A stretch of 64,000 bases of DNA from Polynucleobacter cosmopolitanus (GTDB lineage Bacteria; Pseudomonadota; Gammaproteobacteria; Burkholderiales; Burkholderiaceae): positions 124,001 to 188,000 of the forward strand of contig NZ_NJGG01000001.1 of NCBI RefSeq assembly GCF_002224225.1, read 5' to 3'. Positions 8,968 through 19,500 of the stretch are shown one piece after another. The notes beneath the pieces are model-generated. The model saw only the letters and a program-made list of their open reading frames with translations, searched no databases and was not told the origin of the DNA. Both the position numbers and the translations under genes were made by a program. How positions within the stretch are numbered: position 1 is the first letter of the stretch; each line of letters opens with the position of its first letter.

Positions 8968-10057
8968 ATTTTTTATCAGCCAATGCCGCCGCTCTTTGCA
9001 TGCTCAAAGCCAAGGCTTGTTCTGACTCTGGCACCTGCGGCCAACCACCTAAGTGATCATTCGCTATTTCTGCCAAACCAGAAATCCATGCTGGACTGTT
9101 ATTCAAGCAAGCAATGTAGTGATACTCACCACCACCGGCTGTCAAAAATTCATCACGAACTTCCATGGCAATCTCTTCCAATGTTTCCAAACAATCAGCA
9201 GGGAAACCTGGGCAGAAAATATCCAAGCGACGAGTTTTTTGATGACCCAATGATTCAACCGTTGGAGCTGTGTATGGCTTTAGCCACTCAGCCTTACCAA
9301 AACGTGATTGGAAAGTCACCATCGCCTGCTCAGCATTCAAACCCAATGCCTCGCGGAGTAAACGTCCTGTTTTGTGACATTCGCAGTGATAAGGATCACC
9401 CTTATCTAAAGTTCTCTTGGGCACACCATGGAATGAAAATAATAATTTATCGCCAGCGGCAAAGTCAGGGCGACCATGACTTTGCCAATACCATTCAACT
9501 TGCTCTTTGAGCGCGTTGATATAGCTTGGGTGATCGTGATAGTGCTTGATCAATCGAAGCTCTGGCTGATTACGCCAGCCACTCACGATTCTAAAAACTT
9601 CATCAAAGGTTGATGCTGTGGTGGTTGCCGAATACTGTGGGTAAAGAGGCAAAATCAATAATCTTTCCATGCCTTTCGCTTCAAGTTTCTTCAAAACTGA
9701 CTCCATGCTTGGATTGCCATAGCGCATCGCAATATCCACCAAGACATCTTTGCCTTGAGCAATGAACTTCTGCTCTAAGGCTTTGGCCGTATTTTTTGAG
9801 TGCACCAATAATGGCGCCCCACCATCAGGACCAGGCATCCAAACACTGGCATATTTTTTTGCTGAAGCACCTGAACGAATCGGCAAAATAATCAGGTTCA
9901 GAATGCACCACCAAATAACTTTAGGTATTTCAACCACGCGTGGGTCAGATAAAAATTGTTTGAGATACGGTTTCACAGCTGCAGCAGTAGGAGCATCTGG
10001 CGTACCTAAGTTAATCAACAAAACTGCTGTGCGTTGCGCTTGGCGACTAATGGCCAT
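8966..10057 (-). CDS. hemH: Ferrochelatase
   Basis: Inserts ferrous iron into protoporphyrin IX, the last step of haem synthesis, at the inner face of the membrane. The 363-residue protein has [13 protein letters not shown] at the N-terminus, the ferrochelatase signature [19 protein letters not shown] with its catalytic histidine, and the later [16 protein letters not shown] with the conserved glutamates. A Shine-Dalgarno GAGGAAG lies 4 bases before the ATG. It is 9 bases after hrcA and probably co-transcribed with it; this places haem synthesis next to the chaperone genes, a Burkholderiales trait. Confidence 0.95.
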   Translation of the reverse strand: MAISRQAQRTAVLLINLGTPDAPTAAAVKPYLKQFLSDPRVVEIPKVIWWCILNLIILPIRSGASAKKYASVWMPGPDGGAPLLVHSKNTAKALEQKFIAQGKDVLVDIAMRYGNPSMESVLKKLEAKGMERLLILPLYPQYSATTTASTFDEVFRIVSGWRNQPELRLIKHYHDHPSYINALKEQVEWYWQSHGRPDFAAGDKLLFSFHGVPKRTLDKGDPYHCECHKTGRLLREALGLNAEQAMVTFQSRFGKAEWLKPYTAPTVESLGHQKTRRLDIFCPGFPADCLETLEEIAMEVRDEFLTAGGGEYHYIACLNNSPAWISGLAEIANDHLGGWPQVPESEQALALSMQRAAALADKK

Positions 10058-10066
10058 AAAACTTCC

Positions 10067-11092
10067 TCACTTATTAAAAATGCCGCTACTCAAAGCGCTT
10101 GATAGTAATTTTGACGTGATATCAACAATCGGTATCACCCTCTCATAGGCCATACGGGTTGGGCCAATCACTCCCAAGGTACCAACAATCCTGCCATCCA
10201 CACTGTACGGTGCTGTGATCACTGCCATGTCTTCCATGGGCACCAACTCACTTTCACCACCAATGAATACTTGAACACCTTCAGCTCGAGAAGACACATC
10301 CAATAACTGAAGCAATTCAGTTTTCTCTTCAAACATGCCAAACAACTGCTTCAACTTGACCATGTCAGAAGAAAGATCACCAACGTTCAACAAACGTCTC
10401 TCGCCAGAGATGATCATGTTTGAATCAGGCTTGGCATTTTCTGCGCCCACTTTTAAAGCAGCTTCCATCAAAGATGAGATGCCTGAGCGGATACCCTCTA
10501 ACTCTTGACGCAATTTCTCTTTAACCGCAAAAAAACTCAGCCCCGCAAATTGACTGTTCAAATAATTACTGGCCTCAATCAATTCTGAAGGGCCGTAATC
10601 TCGCTCAGTCAGAATGATTCTGTTTTGAACGTCACCCTCAGGCGTCACCAGAATTAAAAGCACGCGCTTCTCTGACAATCTCAAGAACTCTACTTGCTTG
10701 AAAACTTCTGAACGCCTTGGGGTCATGACCACCCCAGCAAAATTAGATAAATTTGATAAAACTTGGGCCGCTGCCGCCACCACTCTTTGTGGAGCATCTG
10801 CCTGAATAGCATCTTGCGCTTCATGAGCCATGATTTCTTCAACTGGCTTCACGGTGAGCATCGTATCGACAAAGAGTCGATAACCCTTAGGCGTTGGGAT
10901 GCGACCGGCAGAGGTGTGCGGACTGGCCACAAAACCCATCTCCTCTAAATCAGCCATGACATTGCGAATCGTCGCAGCCGATAGATCCAAACCTGAAAAT
11001 TTAGACAAAGCGCGAGAGCCAACGGGCTGGCCGTCGGCGATATAGTGCTCAATCAGGGTTTTTAGTAGGCTTTTTGAACGGTCATCCATCAT
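10067..11092 (-). CDS. hrcA: Heat-inducible transcription repressor HrcA
   Basis: Winged-helix repressor that binds the CIRCE operator and is kept active by GroEL. The 341-residue protein begins with [20 protein letters not shown], shows the conserved [17 protein letters not shown] helix-turn-helix and [14 protein letters not shown] wing, and then a GAF-like domain. The only perfect CIRCE site in this window is in front of groES (50737-50763). No Shine-Dalgarno is seen; TACAAT lies 6 bases before the ATG (minus strand 11104-11099), so the mRNA may be leaderless. The gene is divergent from nadK with a gap of only 43 bases. Confidence 0.95.
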   Translation of the reverse strand: MMDDRSKSLLKTLIEHYIADGQPVGSRALSKFSGLDLSAATIRNVMADLEEMGFVASPHTSAGRIPTPKGYRLFVDTMLTVKPVEEIMAHEAQDAIQADAPQRVVAAAAQVLSNLSNFAGVVMTPRRSEVFKQVEFLRLSEKRVLLILVTPEGDVQNRIILTERDYGPSELIEASNYLNSQFAGLSFFAVKEKLRQELEGIRSGISSLMEAALKVGAENAKPDSNMIISGERRLLNVGDLSSDMVKLKQLFGMFEEKTELLQLLDVSSRAEGVQVFIGGESELVPMEDMAVITAPYSVDGRIVGTLGVIGPTRMAYERVIPIVDITSKLLSSALSSGIFNK

Positions 11093-11098
11093 TTATCA

Positions 11099-11128
11099 AT
11101 TGTAGGGCTATTGGGGCTATGGTTTAAT
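11099..11128. promoter_or_regulatory. Overlapping divergent promoters of hrcA and nadK
   Basis: For nadK (+): TTGTAG (11100-11105), 17 bases, TTTAAT (11123-11128), then 7 bases to the ATG. For hrcA (-): TACAAT (11104-11099) 6 bases before its ATG. The nadK -35 and the hrcA -10 occupy the same bases, so the two promoters should compete. Neither gene has a visible Shine-Dalgarno sequence. The -35 boxes are weak, so this is moderate evidence. Confidence 0.45.
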
Positions 11129-11135
11129 CATCAAC

Positions 11136-12041
11136 ATGTCAAATCTTAAGACAAAAAGCGCTCAGAGACATTTTAAAAAAATCGCCTTGGTAGGCAAATA
11201 CCAGGCAGATGGCTTTGCGCACATGCTTTTGAACCTCGCCAACATCCTTAAAAACTTGGGATGCGAGGTCTTTTTAGAGGCAGAAACAGCCCAAAACACA
11301 ACGATTACTCAAATTTCGAGTGTTGCTGCCAAAGACTTTCAATCGAATATTGACTTGGTGATTGTTCTGGGTGGTGATGGCACCATGCTTGGCATCGCAA
11401 GACAAATTGCAGGTCAAGACGTTCCTTTGATAGGTATCAATATGGGAACGCTTGGTTACATGACTGACATTCCTCTTCAAGATGTTGAATTGGTTTTAAC
11501 TGAAATGCTCAAAGGTCACTATGAGTCTGACAATCGTTATCTGCTTGAAGCAGAGGTTTACAGAAATGATCAGATCATTGGTACGGGTTCAGCCTTGAAT
11601 GATGTTGTTGTGAATCGTTCTGGTATCTCGGGCATGCTTGAGCTCACTGTTCGCGTGAACGGTCAGTTCATGTACAACCAACGGTCGGATGGTTTGATTG
11701 TGGCGACACCAACTGGTTCAACTGCCTATGCAATGTCTGCAGGCGGTCCGATCCTTCATCCTTCAGTTGCAGGGGTGGTGTTGGCGCCGATTGCGCCTCA
11801 TGCCCTATCCAATCGCCCCATTGTTTTGCCCAGCGATTCATTGATTGAGATTGAATTGGTTGGCGGCAAAGATGTCAGCGTTAACTTTGACATGCAATCG
11901 CTGACCCGACTTCAAGTGGGCGATCAGATTAAAATCAAACAATCTCAAAAAACAATCACGCTGCTTCATCCAATTGATCACAGCGATTACAGAGCTCTTC
12001 GACAGAAGCTGCACTGGAACGAACACCCCTCTTCTTTCTAA
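11136..12041 (+). CDS. nadK: NAD kinase
   Basis: Phosphorylates NAD+ to NADP+. The 301-residue protein carries the ATP-binding GGDGTMLGIAR motif, the NDVVVNRSG loop and the DGLIVATPTGSTAYAMSAGGP signature of the family. The start ATG has no Shine-Dalgarno; a TTTAAT box ends 7 bases before it. The stop is separated from recN by only two bases, so the two are co-expressed. Position next to hrcA and recN is standard in related bacteria. Confidence 0.95.
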   Translation: MSNLKTKSAQRHFKKIALVGKYQADGFAHMLLNLANILKNLGCEVFLEAETAQNTTITQISSVAAKDFQSNIDLVIVLGGDGTMLGIARQIAGQDVPLIGINMGTLGYMTDIPLQDVELVLTEMLKGHYESDNRYLLEAEVYRNDQIIGTGSALNDVVVNRSGISGMLELTVRVNGQFMYNQRSDGLIVATPTGSTAYAMSAGGPILHPSVAGVVLAPIAPHALSNRPIVLPSDSLIEIELVGGKDVSVNFDMQSLTRLQVGDQIKIKQSQKTITLLHPIDHSDYRALRQKLHWNEHPSSF

Positions 12042-12043
12042 CC

Positions 12044-13711
12044 ATGTTACGTAGCTTATATATTCGCGACTTTGTGATTGTCGATGAACTAGACATCGAC
12101 TTGGAAAGTGGCTTCACAGTTTTAACTGGCGAGACTGGCGCAGGTAAATCTATATTGCTCGACGCCCTTTCGCTGGCAATGGGTGAGAGAGCAGACCCAA
12201 GCCAAATCAGAGAAGGAAAAAATCGTGCGGAGATATCTGCCATTTTTTCTTTGAATGATCCTCTTAAAAAAACCATTTCTTCATGGCTAGAGTCACAAGA
12301 ATTTTCTGCCGAAGACGATGGCGCAACCATCATTCTCAAAAGAGTGATTGATACCACAGGGCGCAGCAAGGCTTTTATCAATGGTGGCACAGCCACCCTG
12401 AGTCAACTCAAAGAACTCTCAAGCTTCTTGGTTGACATCCATGGACAGCACGCACATCAATTACTCCTTAAGTCTGGCGCCCAAAGAGATCTTTTAGACA
12501 ACCAAGCCAATCTTGATGGACTGGTTGCAGAGGTCAAACAACTCTATCAAGCCTGGCAAACAGCCAAGAAGCAACTAGAGCTTGCAAAGAACGCTGGTGA
12601 GAACTTACAAAAAGAGCAAGAGCGTTTGGCTTGGCAGCTTGAAGAATTAGATGCGCTGGCACCACAAGCTGGTGAGTGGGCAGAGATTGAGCAAGACCAT
12701 GCGCGCTTAGCGAATGCAGCCAAACTCATTGAGGGCTCTCAAAACGCCATACAAGCGCTCCAAGATCAAGAAGGCAATGCAGAAGAATTGCTCTCGAAAG
12801 CATTTCATGAGATTGCCGATCTAGCAAAGCTTGACAGCAACTTAGAAGATGCAAAAATCGCCATTGAATCTGCGCAAATACAAATTGGCGAAGCAAGTCA
12901 CAGCCTGAATCGCTATTTACAAAAAATAGATGTCGATCCTGAGCGCCTAGCCACCGTTGAAGAACGACTCAAGGCACTGCACAGCGCTGCTAAAAAATTC
13001 AAAGTGATGCCGAACGATCTCCCAGAAAAATGGGCAGAGATTCAAGAGCAAGTCACTGCCATTAAAAACTCACAAGACTTGGGTGCTCTTGAGCAAAATC
13101 TCAGCAAAACTTTGGCAGCCTATTCAAAGAGTGCCAAAAAGTTAAGCCAAGAAAGAATCGCAGCAGCAAAAACATTAGAAACACTGGTCACCGCAGCCAT
13201 GCAAGATTTGGCCATGGCTGGCGGAGTGTTTGCAATCCAAATTGAAGGGCTTGAAGAAGGCAATGCTCATGGTTTAGAGCAAGTTGAATTCTTGGTCGCG
13301 GGGCATCCTGGCGCAACACCCAAGCAGCTGGCAAAAGTAGCTTCTGGTGGTGAGTTGGCTCGAATCAGTTTGGCCATCAGCGTGATCACTTCTGAAGCAA
13401 GCCAAATCCCCACTTTGATTTTTGACGAAGTAGATTCTGGAATTGGTGGCGCAGTTGCTGAAACAGTGGGTAAGCGCTTAAAAGAATTGGGGCAAGCACA
13501 TCAAGTCTTGTGTGTCACCCACTTGCCTCAAGTAGCCGCAGAGGGACATCAACACTGGAAAGTTGCCAAGCAAAGCCAAGATAACGTGACCATTTCAAGC
13601 ATGCAAATCTTGAGCAGGCAAGAGCGTGTTGAAGAAATTGCAAGAATGCTTGGTGGCGCAGAAATCACAGACACCACCAGACGTCACGCCCGAGAGCTAC
13701 TAGGTAAGTAA
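12044..13711 (+). CDS. recN: DNA repair protein RecN
   Basis: SMC-like ATPase that acts early in double-strand break repair. The 555-residue protein has an N-terminal Walker A (GETGAGKS, about residues 29-36) after the typical MLRSLYIRDFVIVDELDI, a long central coiled coil (about 150-370), and a C-terminal ABC signature ASGGELARISLA followed by Walker B LIFDEVDSGIGG. Its last 12 bases overlap the 3' end of the convergent glnE. No SOS box was recognised upstream; it appears to depend on the nadK transcript. Confidence 0.95.
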   Translation: MLRSLYIRDFVIVDELDIDLESGFTVLTGETGAGKSILLDALSLAMGERADPSQIREGKNRAEISAIFSLNDPLKKTISSWLESQEFSAEDDGATIILKRVIDTTGRSKAFINGGTATLSQLKELSSFLVDIHGQHAHQLLLKSGAQRDLLDNQANLDGLVAEVKQLYQAWQTAKKQLELAKNAGENLQKEQERLAWQLEELDALAPQAGEWAEIEQDHARLANAAKLIEGSQNAIQALQDQEGNAEELLSKAFHEIADLAKLDSNLEDAKIAIESAQIQIGEASHSLNRYLQKIDVDPERLATVEERLKALHSAAKKFKVMPNDLPEKWAEIQEQVTAIKNSQDLGALEQNLSKTLAAYSKSAKKLSQERIAAAKTLETLVTAAMQDLAMAGGVFAIQIEGLEEGNAHGLEQVEFLVAGHPGATPKQLAKVASGGELARISLAISVITSEASQIPTLIFDEVDSGIGGAVAETVGKRLKELGQAHQVLCVTHLPQVAAEGHQHWKVAKQSQDNVTISSMQILSRQERVEEIARMLGGAEITDTTRRHARELLGK

Positions 13712-16504
13712 AACTTTTTCCCAAAGCTTCTTAACGCAATCTCGCGACTCAACCAAAGCGGCATCCATCTCATCCTGAGACACCCTGGTCTTATCAGCGC
13801 CATCCAATCTGATGCGATGCTGGTATTCACGATAAAGCCGATAAGCATTCGCAGCCTGCAATGCTTGCTCGCTTGGAATCAAACCTTCTTCGCTGGCGAG
13901 AGATAACAAAGCAATATTCCCCAAGTTACCCAAAAGTATTGGATGACCCACACTGAAACGCAACACCAAATATTGCACAATGAATTCAATATCAACCATG
14001 CCACCGCTGTCATGCTTGATATCAAATAAGCCTGAGTCATTCGGGTGGCCTTCACTGACTTTTTGACGCATGTCTAGAATTTCTTGCTTGAGCAAAGCTT
14101 CATTTCTTTCTTGCGCCAACACTTCAGATCTGATTTTTTCAAACTTCTCACCAATCGCAATATCACCAGCACAAAAACGAGCGCGCGTTAAAGCTTGATG
14201 CTCCCAAAGCCAGGCGGAGTTATCTCCCTCTCGCAATTGATAACGTCTGAATGAGTCAATACTGGTCACCAACAATCCAGCTGCACCATTCGGTCTTAAA
14301 CGAGTGTCGATTTCAAAAAGAATACCGGCTGAAGTTGATGCAGTGAGCCAAGCAATCAAACGTCTTGCATAGAAAGCATAAATTTCGCCCGCATTTTGAT
14401 CAGACTCTGGAGCATCGTATAAAAACACGATGTCCAAATCTGATGCGTATCCCAACTCTTTGCCGCCTAGCTTGCCATAAGCAATCACTGCAAAGGCAGG
14501 TGGGGTCACTTCGTTTAATTGGAACTTTTTCGCCACCATTGGCCAAACTCTTTCCAGAGTTAAACCAAGAATCAAATCAGCCAAGGCGGAAAGTCGATCA
14601 CTCACTTTTTCAATCGGTAATGGTTCATTTCGTCCAATGCCCAATTCTGCTAACAACGTCAGAAATGTCTCAGTGTGGTGAACTTGCCTCAAAATATCCA
14701 TGGCTTGCTCAGCTTGGTCACCATTGTCCATGGCGTCGTCTAACAAAATATTGATGTCCGCTTTGAGCTTCGCCCAATAAACCGCAGGATGATCTTCTGG
14801 AGTGTATTGACCTTGACCAGTCAAAAGATCGTCCAACAAATGCGGGTGCTTGATCAGATAGTCAGTTCCCCACTTAGAGGCAGAAATTAATGCGATGAGC
14901 CTACTCAGAATATGAGGGTACTCACTCAACAGGGCAAGATACGATGATCGCCTAGAAATTGAATCTAGCAAATTCATCATTCTCACCATGACCTCATCAG
15001 ATCTTGATAATCCCCAGTCTTGCTGTTCGACATAACTCGCCGCTGCAGACATCAATTGCGTGAACTTTCTTCTGGATGAGTCTGATAAAGAGCGCCAGCG
15101 CGCACTCCCCCACCACTCACTCCATTTTTCAGTCAAAGCAGAATAGTCGGCGGGTGGCGACCATACCGCAAGATTGACCCCCTCTGAATCAACCTCTGCT
15201 TGATGCTTTTTCAATACGAAGGCATTAGCGAATAATGTCGCGACATTATTTCTGTGTTCGGCCAATTGCTTTTTAAATTCATCCAAGCTCGCATGCCCCA
15301 TCGCAACACCAAGCCTTTGTTGCGAAGCGTCATCCCCTGGAAGATGGTGTGTTTGAGCATCCTCCCAATATTGCAAGCGGTGCTCTAATTTTCTGAGGTA
15401 GAGATAGGCATTGGTGAGTTGATCAAGCTCTACCTGTCCAATTAACTGGCGCTCAAACACAGCTTTTAAAACTTCTAAGGTGGGGCGAATCCTCAACCCT
15501 GGATCTTGACCGCCTCGCACCAGTTGAAACATTTGGGCCATGAATTCAATTTCACGAATCCCGCCACGCCCCAACTTCACATCCGCCGCTCTTTCTGGGT
15601 GTAACAGGCTCCGCTTTTCAGCTTCTTGCTGAATTTGTCCATGCAGCTCTCTGATCGCTGCAATCACCCCAAAATCAAGGTAGCGCCTGTAGACAAACGG
15701 CCTGACCAAATCTTGTAGGCCTTTTTGGCAACGTTCATAGGCTGGCATGTCAGGCAAGGGGTAAATCATGCGCCCCTTGATCCAGGCGTATCTCTCCCAT
15801 TCACGCCCTTGAACACAGAAGTACTCCTCCAGCATCCCTAAGCTACACACCAAAGGACCGGAATCGCCATTGGGTCTTAAACGCATATCGACTCTGAATA
15901 TAAAACCCTCAGACCTTAATTCGCTCAACAAGGCAATCAGACGCTTGCCAACACGGGTGTACCACTCTTGATGAGAAATACTTTTTGAGCCGCCTTGGGT
16001 TTCACCATCTTCTTCGTACAAAAAGACCAAATCAATGTCTGATGAAACATTGAGCTCACGCCCGCCTAATTTGCCCATGCCAACAATCAACATGGGCGAG
16101 TAATCACCCTGCTGGTTCAAGGGCTCACCCACCGTGGGCTTGATGTCTTGACGAATGGCTTCTATAGCCACTGCAGTGACCTTTTCAGCAAAGCAACTCA
16201 TGGCTTGAGTGACTTCTTGCACATCAGCTGTGCCATTAAAATCTCGGGCAGCGATCAGCAACATAAACTTTTGGCGCGCTAGACGTAAATTAGCAGCCAA
16301 ATCATCAATACTTTGAGCATGATCTGGCTCAGTTGGCATTGCTGCCTTGAGCAAACCTTCAATCACAGCTTCACTCACAGGGCTGGCGGCCATTTCTCCA
16401 ATTTCTGAGGACCATTCTGGGCGGGCAGTTAGCCAACGCACAGCATAGGCTGAATGATCCAAAAGAGTAGAAAGTTTAGGGTGAATTGTTGTCATAGGTA
16501 TCAT
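13700..16504 (-). CDS. glnE: Bifunctional glutamine synthetase adenylyltransferase/deadenylylase
   Basis: Adenylylates and deadenylylates glutamine synthetase in response to PII and glutamine, tuning nitrogen assimilation. The 934-residue protein contains two nucleotidyltransferase domains with near-repeated active-site motifs: GMGKLGGRELNVSSDIDLVF in the N-terminal half and AYGKLGGKELGYASDLDIVF in the C-terminal half, each with the DxD metal pair, plus the linking helical regions. Length equals that of characterised GlnE proteins. Two possible ATG starts lie 9 bases apart (16504 and 16495). It is divergent from yhdP, and no glutamine synthetase or PII gene is in the window. Confidence 0.94.
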   Translation of the reverse strand: MIPMTTIHPKLSTLLDHSAYAVRWLTARPEWSSEIGEMAASPVSEAVIEGLLKAAMPTEPDHAQSIDDLAANLRLARQKFMLLIAARDFNGTADVQEVTQAMSCFAEKVTAVAIEAIRQDIKPTVGEPLNQQGDYSPMLIVGMGKLGGRELNVSSDIDLVFLYEEDGETQGGSKSISHQEWYTRVGKRLIALLSELRSEGFIFRVDMRLRPNGDSGPLVCSLGMLEEYFCVQGREWERYAWIKGRMIYPLPDMPAYERCQKGLQDLVRPFVYRRYLDFGVIAAIRELHGQIQQEAEKRSLLHPERAADVKLGRGGIREIEFMAQMFQLVRGGQDPGLRIRPTLEVLKAVFERQLIGQVELDQLTNAYLYLRKLEHRLQYWEDAQTHHLPGDDASQQRLGVAMGHASLDEFKKQLAEHRNNVATLFANAFVLKKHQAEVDSEGVNLAVWSPPADYSALTEKWSEWWGSARWRSLSDSSRRKFTQLMSAAASYVEQQDWGLSRSDEVMVRMMNLLDSISRRSSYLALLSEYPHILSRLIALISASKWGTDYLIKHPHLLDDLLTGQGQYTPEDHPAVYWAKLKADINILLDDAMDNGDQAEQAMDILRQVHHTETFLTLLAELGIGRNEPLPIEKVSDRLSALADLILGLTLERVWPMVAKKFQLNEVTPPAFAVIAYGKLGGKELGYASDLDIVFLYDAPESDQNAGEIYAFYARRLIAWLTASTSAGILFEIDTRLRPNGAAGLLVTSIDSFRRYQLREGDNSAWLWEHQALTRARFCAGDIAIGEKFEKIRSEVLAQERNEALLKQEILDMRQKVSEGHPNDSGLFDIKHDSGGMVDIEFIVQYLVLRFSVGHPILLGNLGNIALLSLASEEGLIPSEQALQAANAYRLYREYQHRIRLDGADKTRVSQDEMDAALVESRDCVKKLWEKVLLT

Positions 16505-16548
16505 GTTATCGCTATCAATACCTGCTCGGCTACAGCATAATTATAAAA

Positions 16549-19500
16549 ATGTCATGGTTACCCAAATTCAACCCTCTGGAAAGCATCCGTAAACTTCAAG
16601 TTCACGAGAATAGTCTTGCCATTTGGAAAAAAAGAGCCCAATGGCTTCTTTTGTTGAGTGCACTACTTTTCATTGCAGCCCATGCTTTGACTCGCTTTTA
16701 TCTTTGGCCACAAGTTGAAAAAAATAAGGCTTCATTTGAACAGGCGATCAGTCAAACACTGGGCGTCAATTTAAAAATTGAAAATATTGAAACCAGTTGG
16801 GATTTTCTTTGGCCAGCATTCAAAGTTGACAATATCAAGCTTTATGAACTTGGCGAATCCAACACACCCAAACTAAGCATCCCTCAAGTAACCGGAAAGT
16901 TATCCTGGGAAACTCTTTGGAAATTAGAGCCTCACTTTCATGATCTGAGCTTTGATGATGCCTTGATTCAGATACAACGTGATTCAAAAGGTAACTGGAA
17001 TATTGCAGGCATCAAGTTAGATCAATCAACGGCTGGTTATAAATTTGGTAATTGGTTATTTGAGCAAGACAGTCTTGAAGTTAAAAACGCCAAAATTAAT
17101 TGGTTAGATCAACGCTTTCAAAGTAGTCAATATTCAATAGACATTGAATCTCTTACATTAAAAAATTCTTGGTTCAAACACACCATTGATTTAAACCTCA
17201 AAACGCCATGGAATGCCAATACAGCATCCATCAAAGCTGACTTCAGACACAGCTTTTTGGGCAATGCAGGCAACTGGAAAAACTGGATCGGCAGACTTGA
17301 ATGGCAAATCAATGAACTGAACCTCGCCAAGATCAACCAATTATTTGACAGCCCCGTTGACGTTATTTCTGGTCAGGTTAACTCTCAAGGACATACCTAT
17401 ATTGACAGTGGCGCATTAGATGGCGGCCTAACAAAACTTGCGGCGCAGAATCTTCACATTGAATGGCCACGCCTAGGTGCTCCACTCAAGATCGCAAGAG
17501 TAGATACAGAACTAAAACAAACAACCTCCGGCAAAAGAATGTCTATCAGCGCGCCATTGCTCAAATGGCAAGTGACTGACAAGTCCCCATCAAAAGAATT
17601 AAATGGCATCAGCGTGTACTGGGATATGGCAGCTAATATTGATGCCATCATTCATGCGGGAGTTAAAGCCGATGAAATTGATATCAATCTTGTTGAGCAA
17701 CTGGCAAAGCAATTCCCACTACCCAAAGACATCACTGAATTCATCAAGCAATACCAACCTTCAGGGATATTGAAAAATCTAGATGCAAATTGGCATGCAG
17801 AGGCGAGCAAGCTACCGTTCAATATAAAAATTCCAGGCTTCAATCAATCTCACTACAAACTTTCATTTAATTTTGAAAATGCCTATCTCAAGCCAGAGAA
17901 ACAAGGTCTTCTTTCAATCGCCAATTTAACAGGTAGGCTCTACGCAACCGAACTTGGTGGCGAGCTCATCCTTGATAGCGAAGACACATTCATCACCCTT
18001 CCCCAAATTTTAGAAAACGACAACCTTGCGCTAGACTTGATCGAAGGAAAAGTTAAATGGCTTAAAAAAGATGCTGGCTTGGAATATCAAATCAGTAAGC
18101 TCAAACTAAAAAATGATTCGGTAAATTTGATTTTTGATGCAAATTACAAATCAAAAACCGCTAAAACACCCGCTGATCTCTATATCAAAGCAGATATCCA
18201 AGAAGCCCAAGTTAAGAACTTGACCAGGTACTTCCCCTTGGAGATGTCTAAGAGCGCAAGAACTTATTTGAATGCAGCTCTCAAAGAAGGTCGTGTTCGC
18301 AATGGTCAAATCCATATTCACGGAGATCCACTGCACATCCCATTTGACACAAAGTTTCCGGGCATCTTTGAGCTCAACTTACCAATTGAACAAGTGCAAT
18401 ACTCGCCAGCACCCGCTAACGACAAGAAACAAGGGCAATGGTCAGACTTTTCAGATGTGCATGGCACTGTTTTATTCAAAGGCCCGAAACTTCAGCTTGA
18501 TTTAAAAAGCGCTTCTTTTGAAAGCGTTCAATTGAGTGATATTCAAGGCGTGATTGAAAACATCGTCAGCCCAACGGCAACATTAAAAATCAACGGTGTG
18601 GCTAAAGGATCCAGTCAAGAGTTACTCAAGTACTACGTTGATAGCCCTTCTGGAAAAAGCATAGAGGCGGCCAGTAAAAAAATTGAGATCTCTGGCAATG
18701 CTCAATTAAAAATTAATATTGATATGCCCCTTAATGACACCAAGAAAACCAAATTACAAGGTGAAGTGAAGCTTGATCGAAATCAAGCCAAAATCAATCA
18801 AAAGCTCGATGTGCAAGAAATAACTGGCGACATTTTGTTTTCTGAAGAAAACATCCTTGGTCGTAACTTAAGAGCTCAATTACTGGGCGGAGAAGTTTTG
18901 ATTGATAACGCCAGCAAATTACCATGGCAATCATCATCAGAAATGAAAGTGTCTGGCAAGGTTGATATCAATCAATTGATCGAGGCATTGAATACTTCAG
19001 ACTCGTCTGAAATCAAGAAAATTCAAGCCCAGTTAAATGGCTTGGTTGCTTATGATGGCAAACTGGCCGTTCGCTCCCAAGGCTATCTTTTAGACTTAGG
19101 CCTCAAGCTCGACCAACTCAACTCTCTATTCCCTGCCCCATTCAATAAAAAATCTGGTCAGGCACTCACCGGTCAATTTAATTTAAGTAATTTAAGTGAG
19201 AGCTCAGATAAGGCGACCTCAGGCCAGTTCAAAGTTGGCAAACTCATAGATGCAAAGTTTGTTTTCGGTGACAAGCAAAAATTACGTCTTGGCGTTGGCA
19301 TCAACACCCCTGGTTACGTGCCTCAAAAAGGTTTTTCAAGCACGATTGTTTTGGATCAGCTAGATGTATCAGTTTGGCAAGGTTGGCTGGATAAAAACTT
19401 CCCAGAATCACCAAAAAAGGCGAGCGCCAATGCTGCACCAAGCTCAGATTTTGATGTTGATACTGTTTCAGCGAACATTAAAAATCTAAAGCTCGCTGAT

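Noticed and set aside
12044..12046. SOS (LexA) box upstream of recN
   Set aside because: recN starts two bases after nadK and no CTGT-N8-ACAG type site was seen nearby.
11956..12396. 146-codon frame opposite the nadK/recN junction
   Set aside because: It covers the recN Walker A on the other strand; low-complexity Ser-rich product without motifs.
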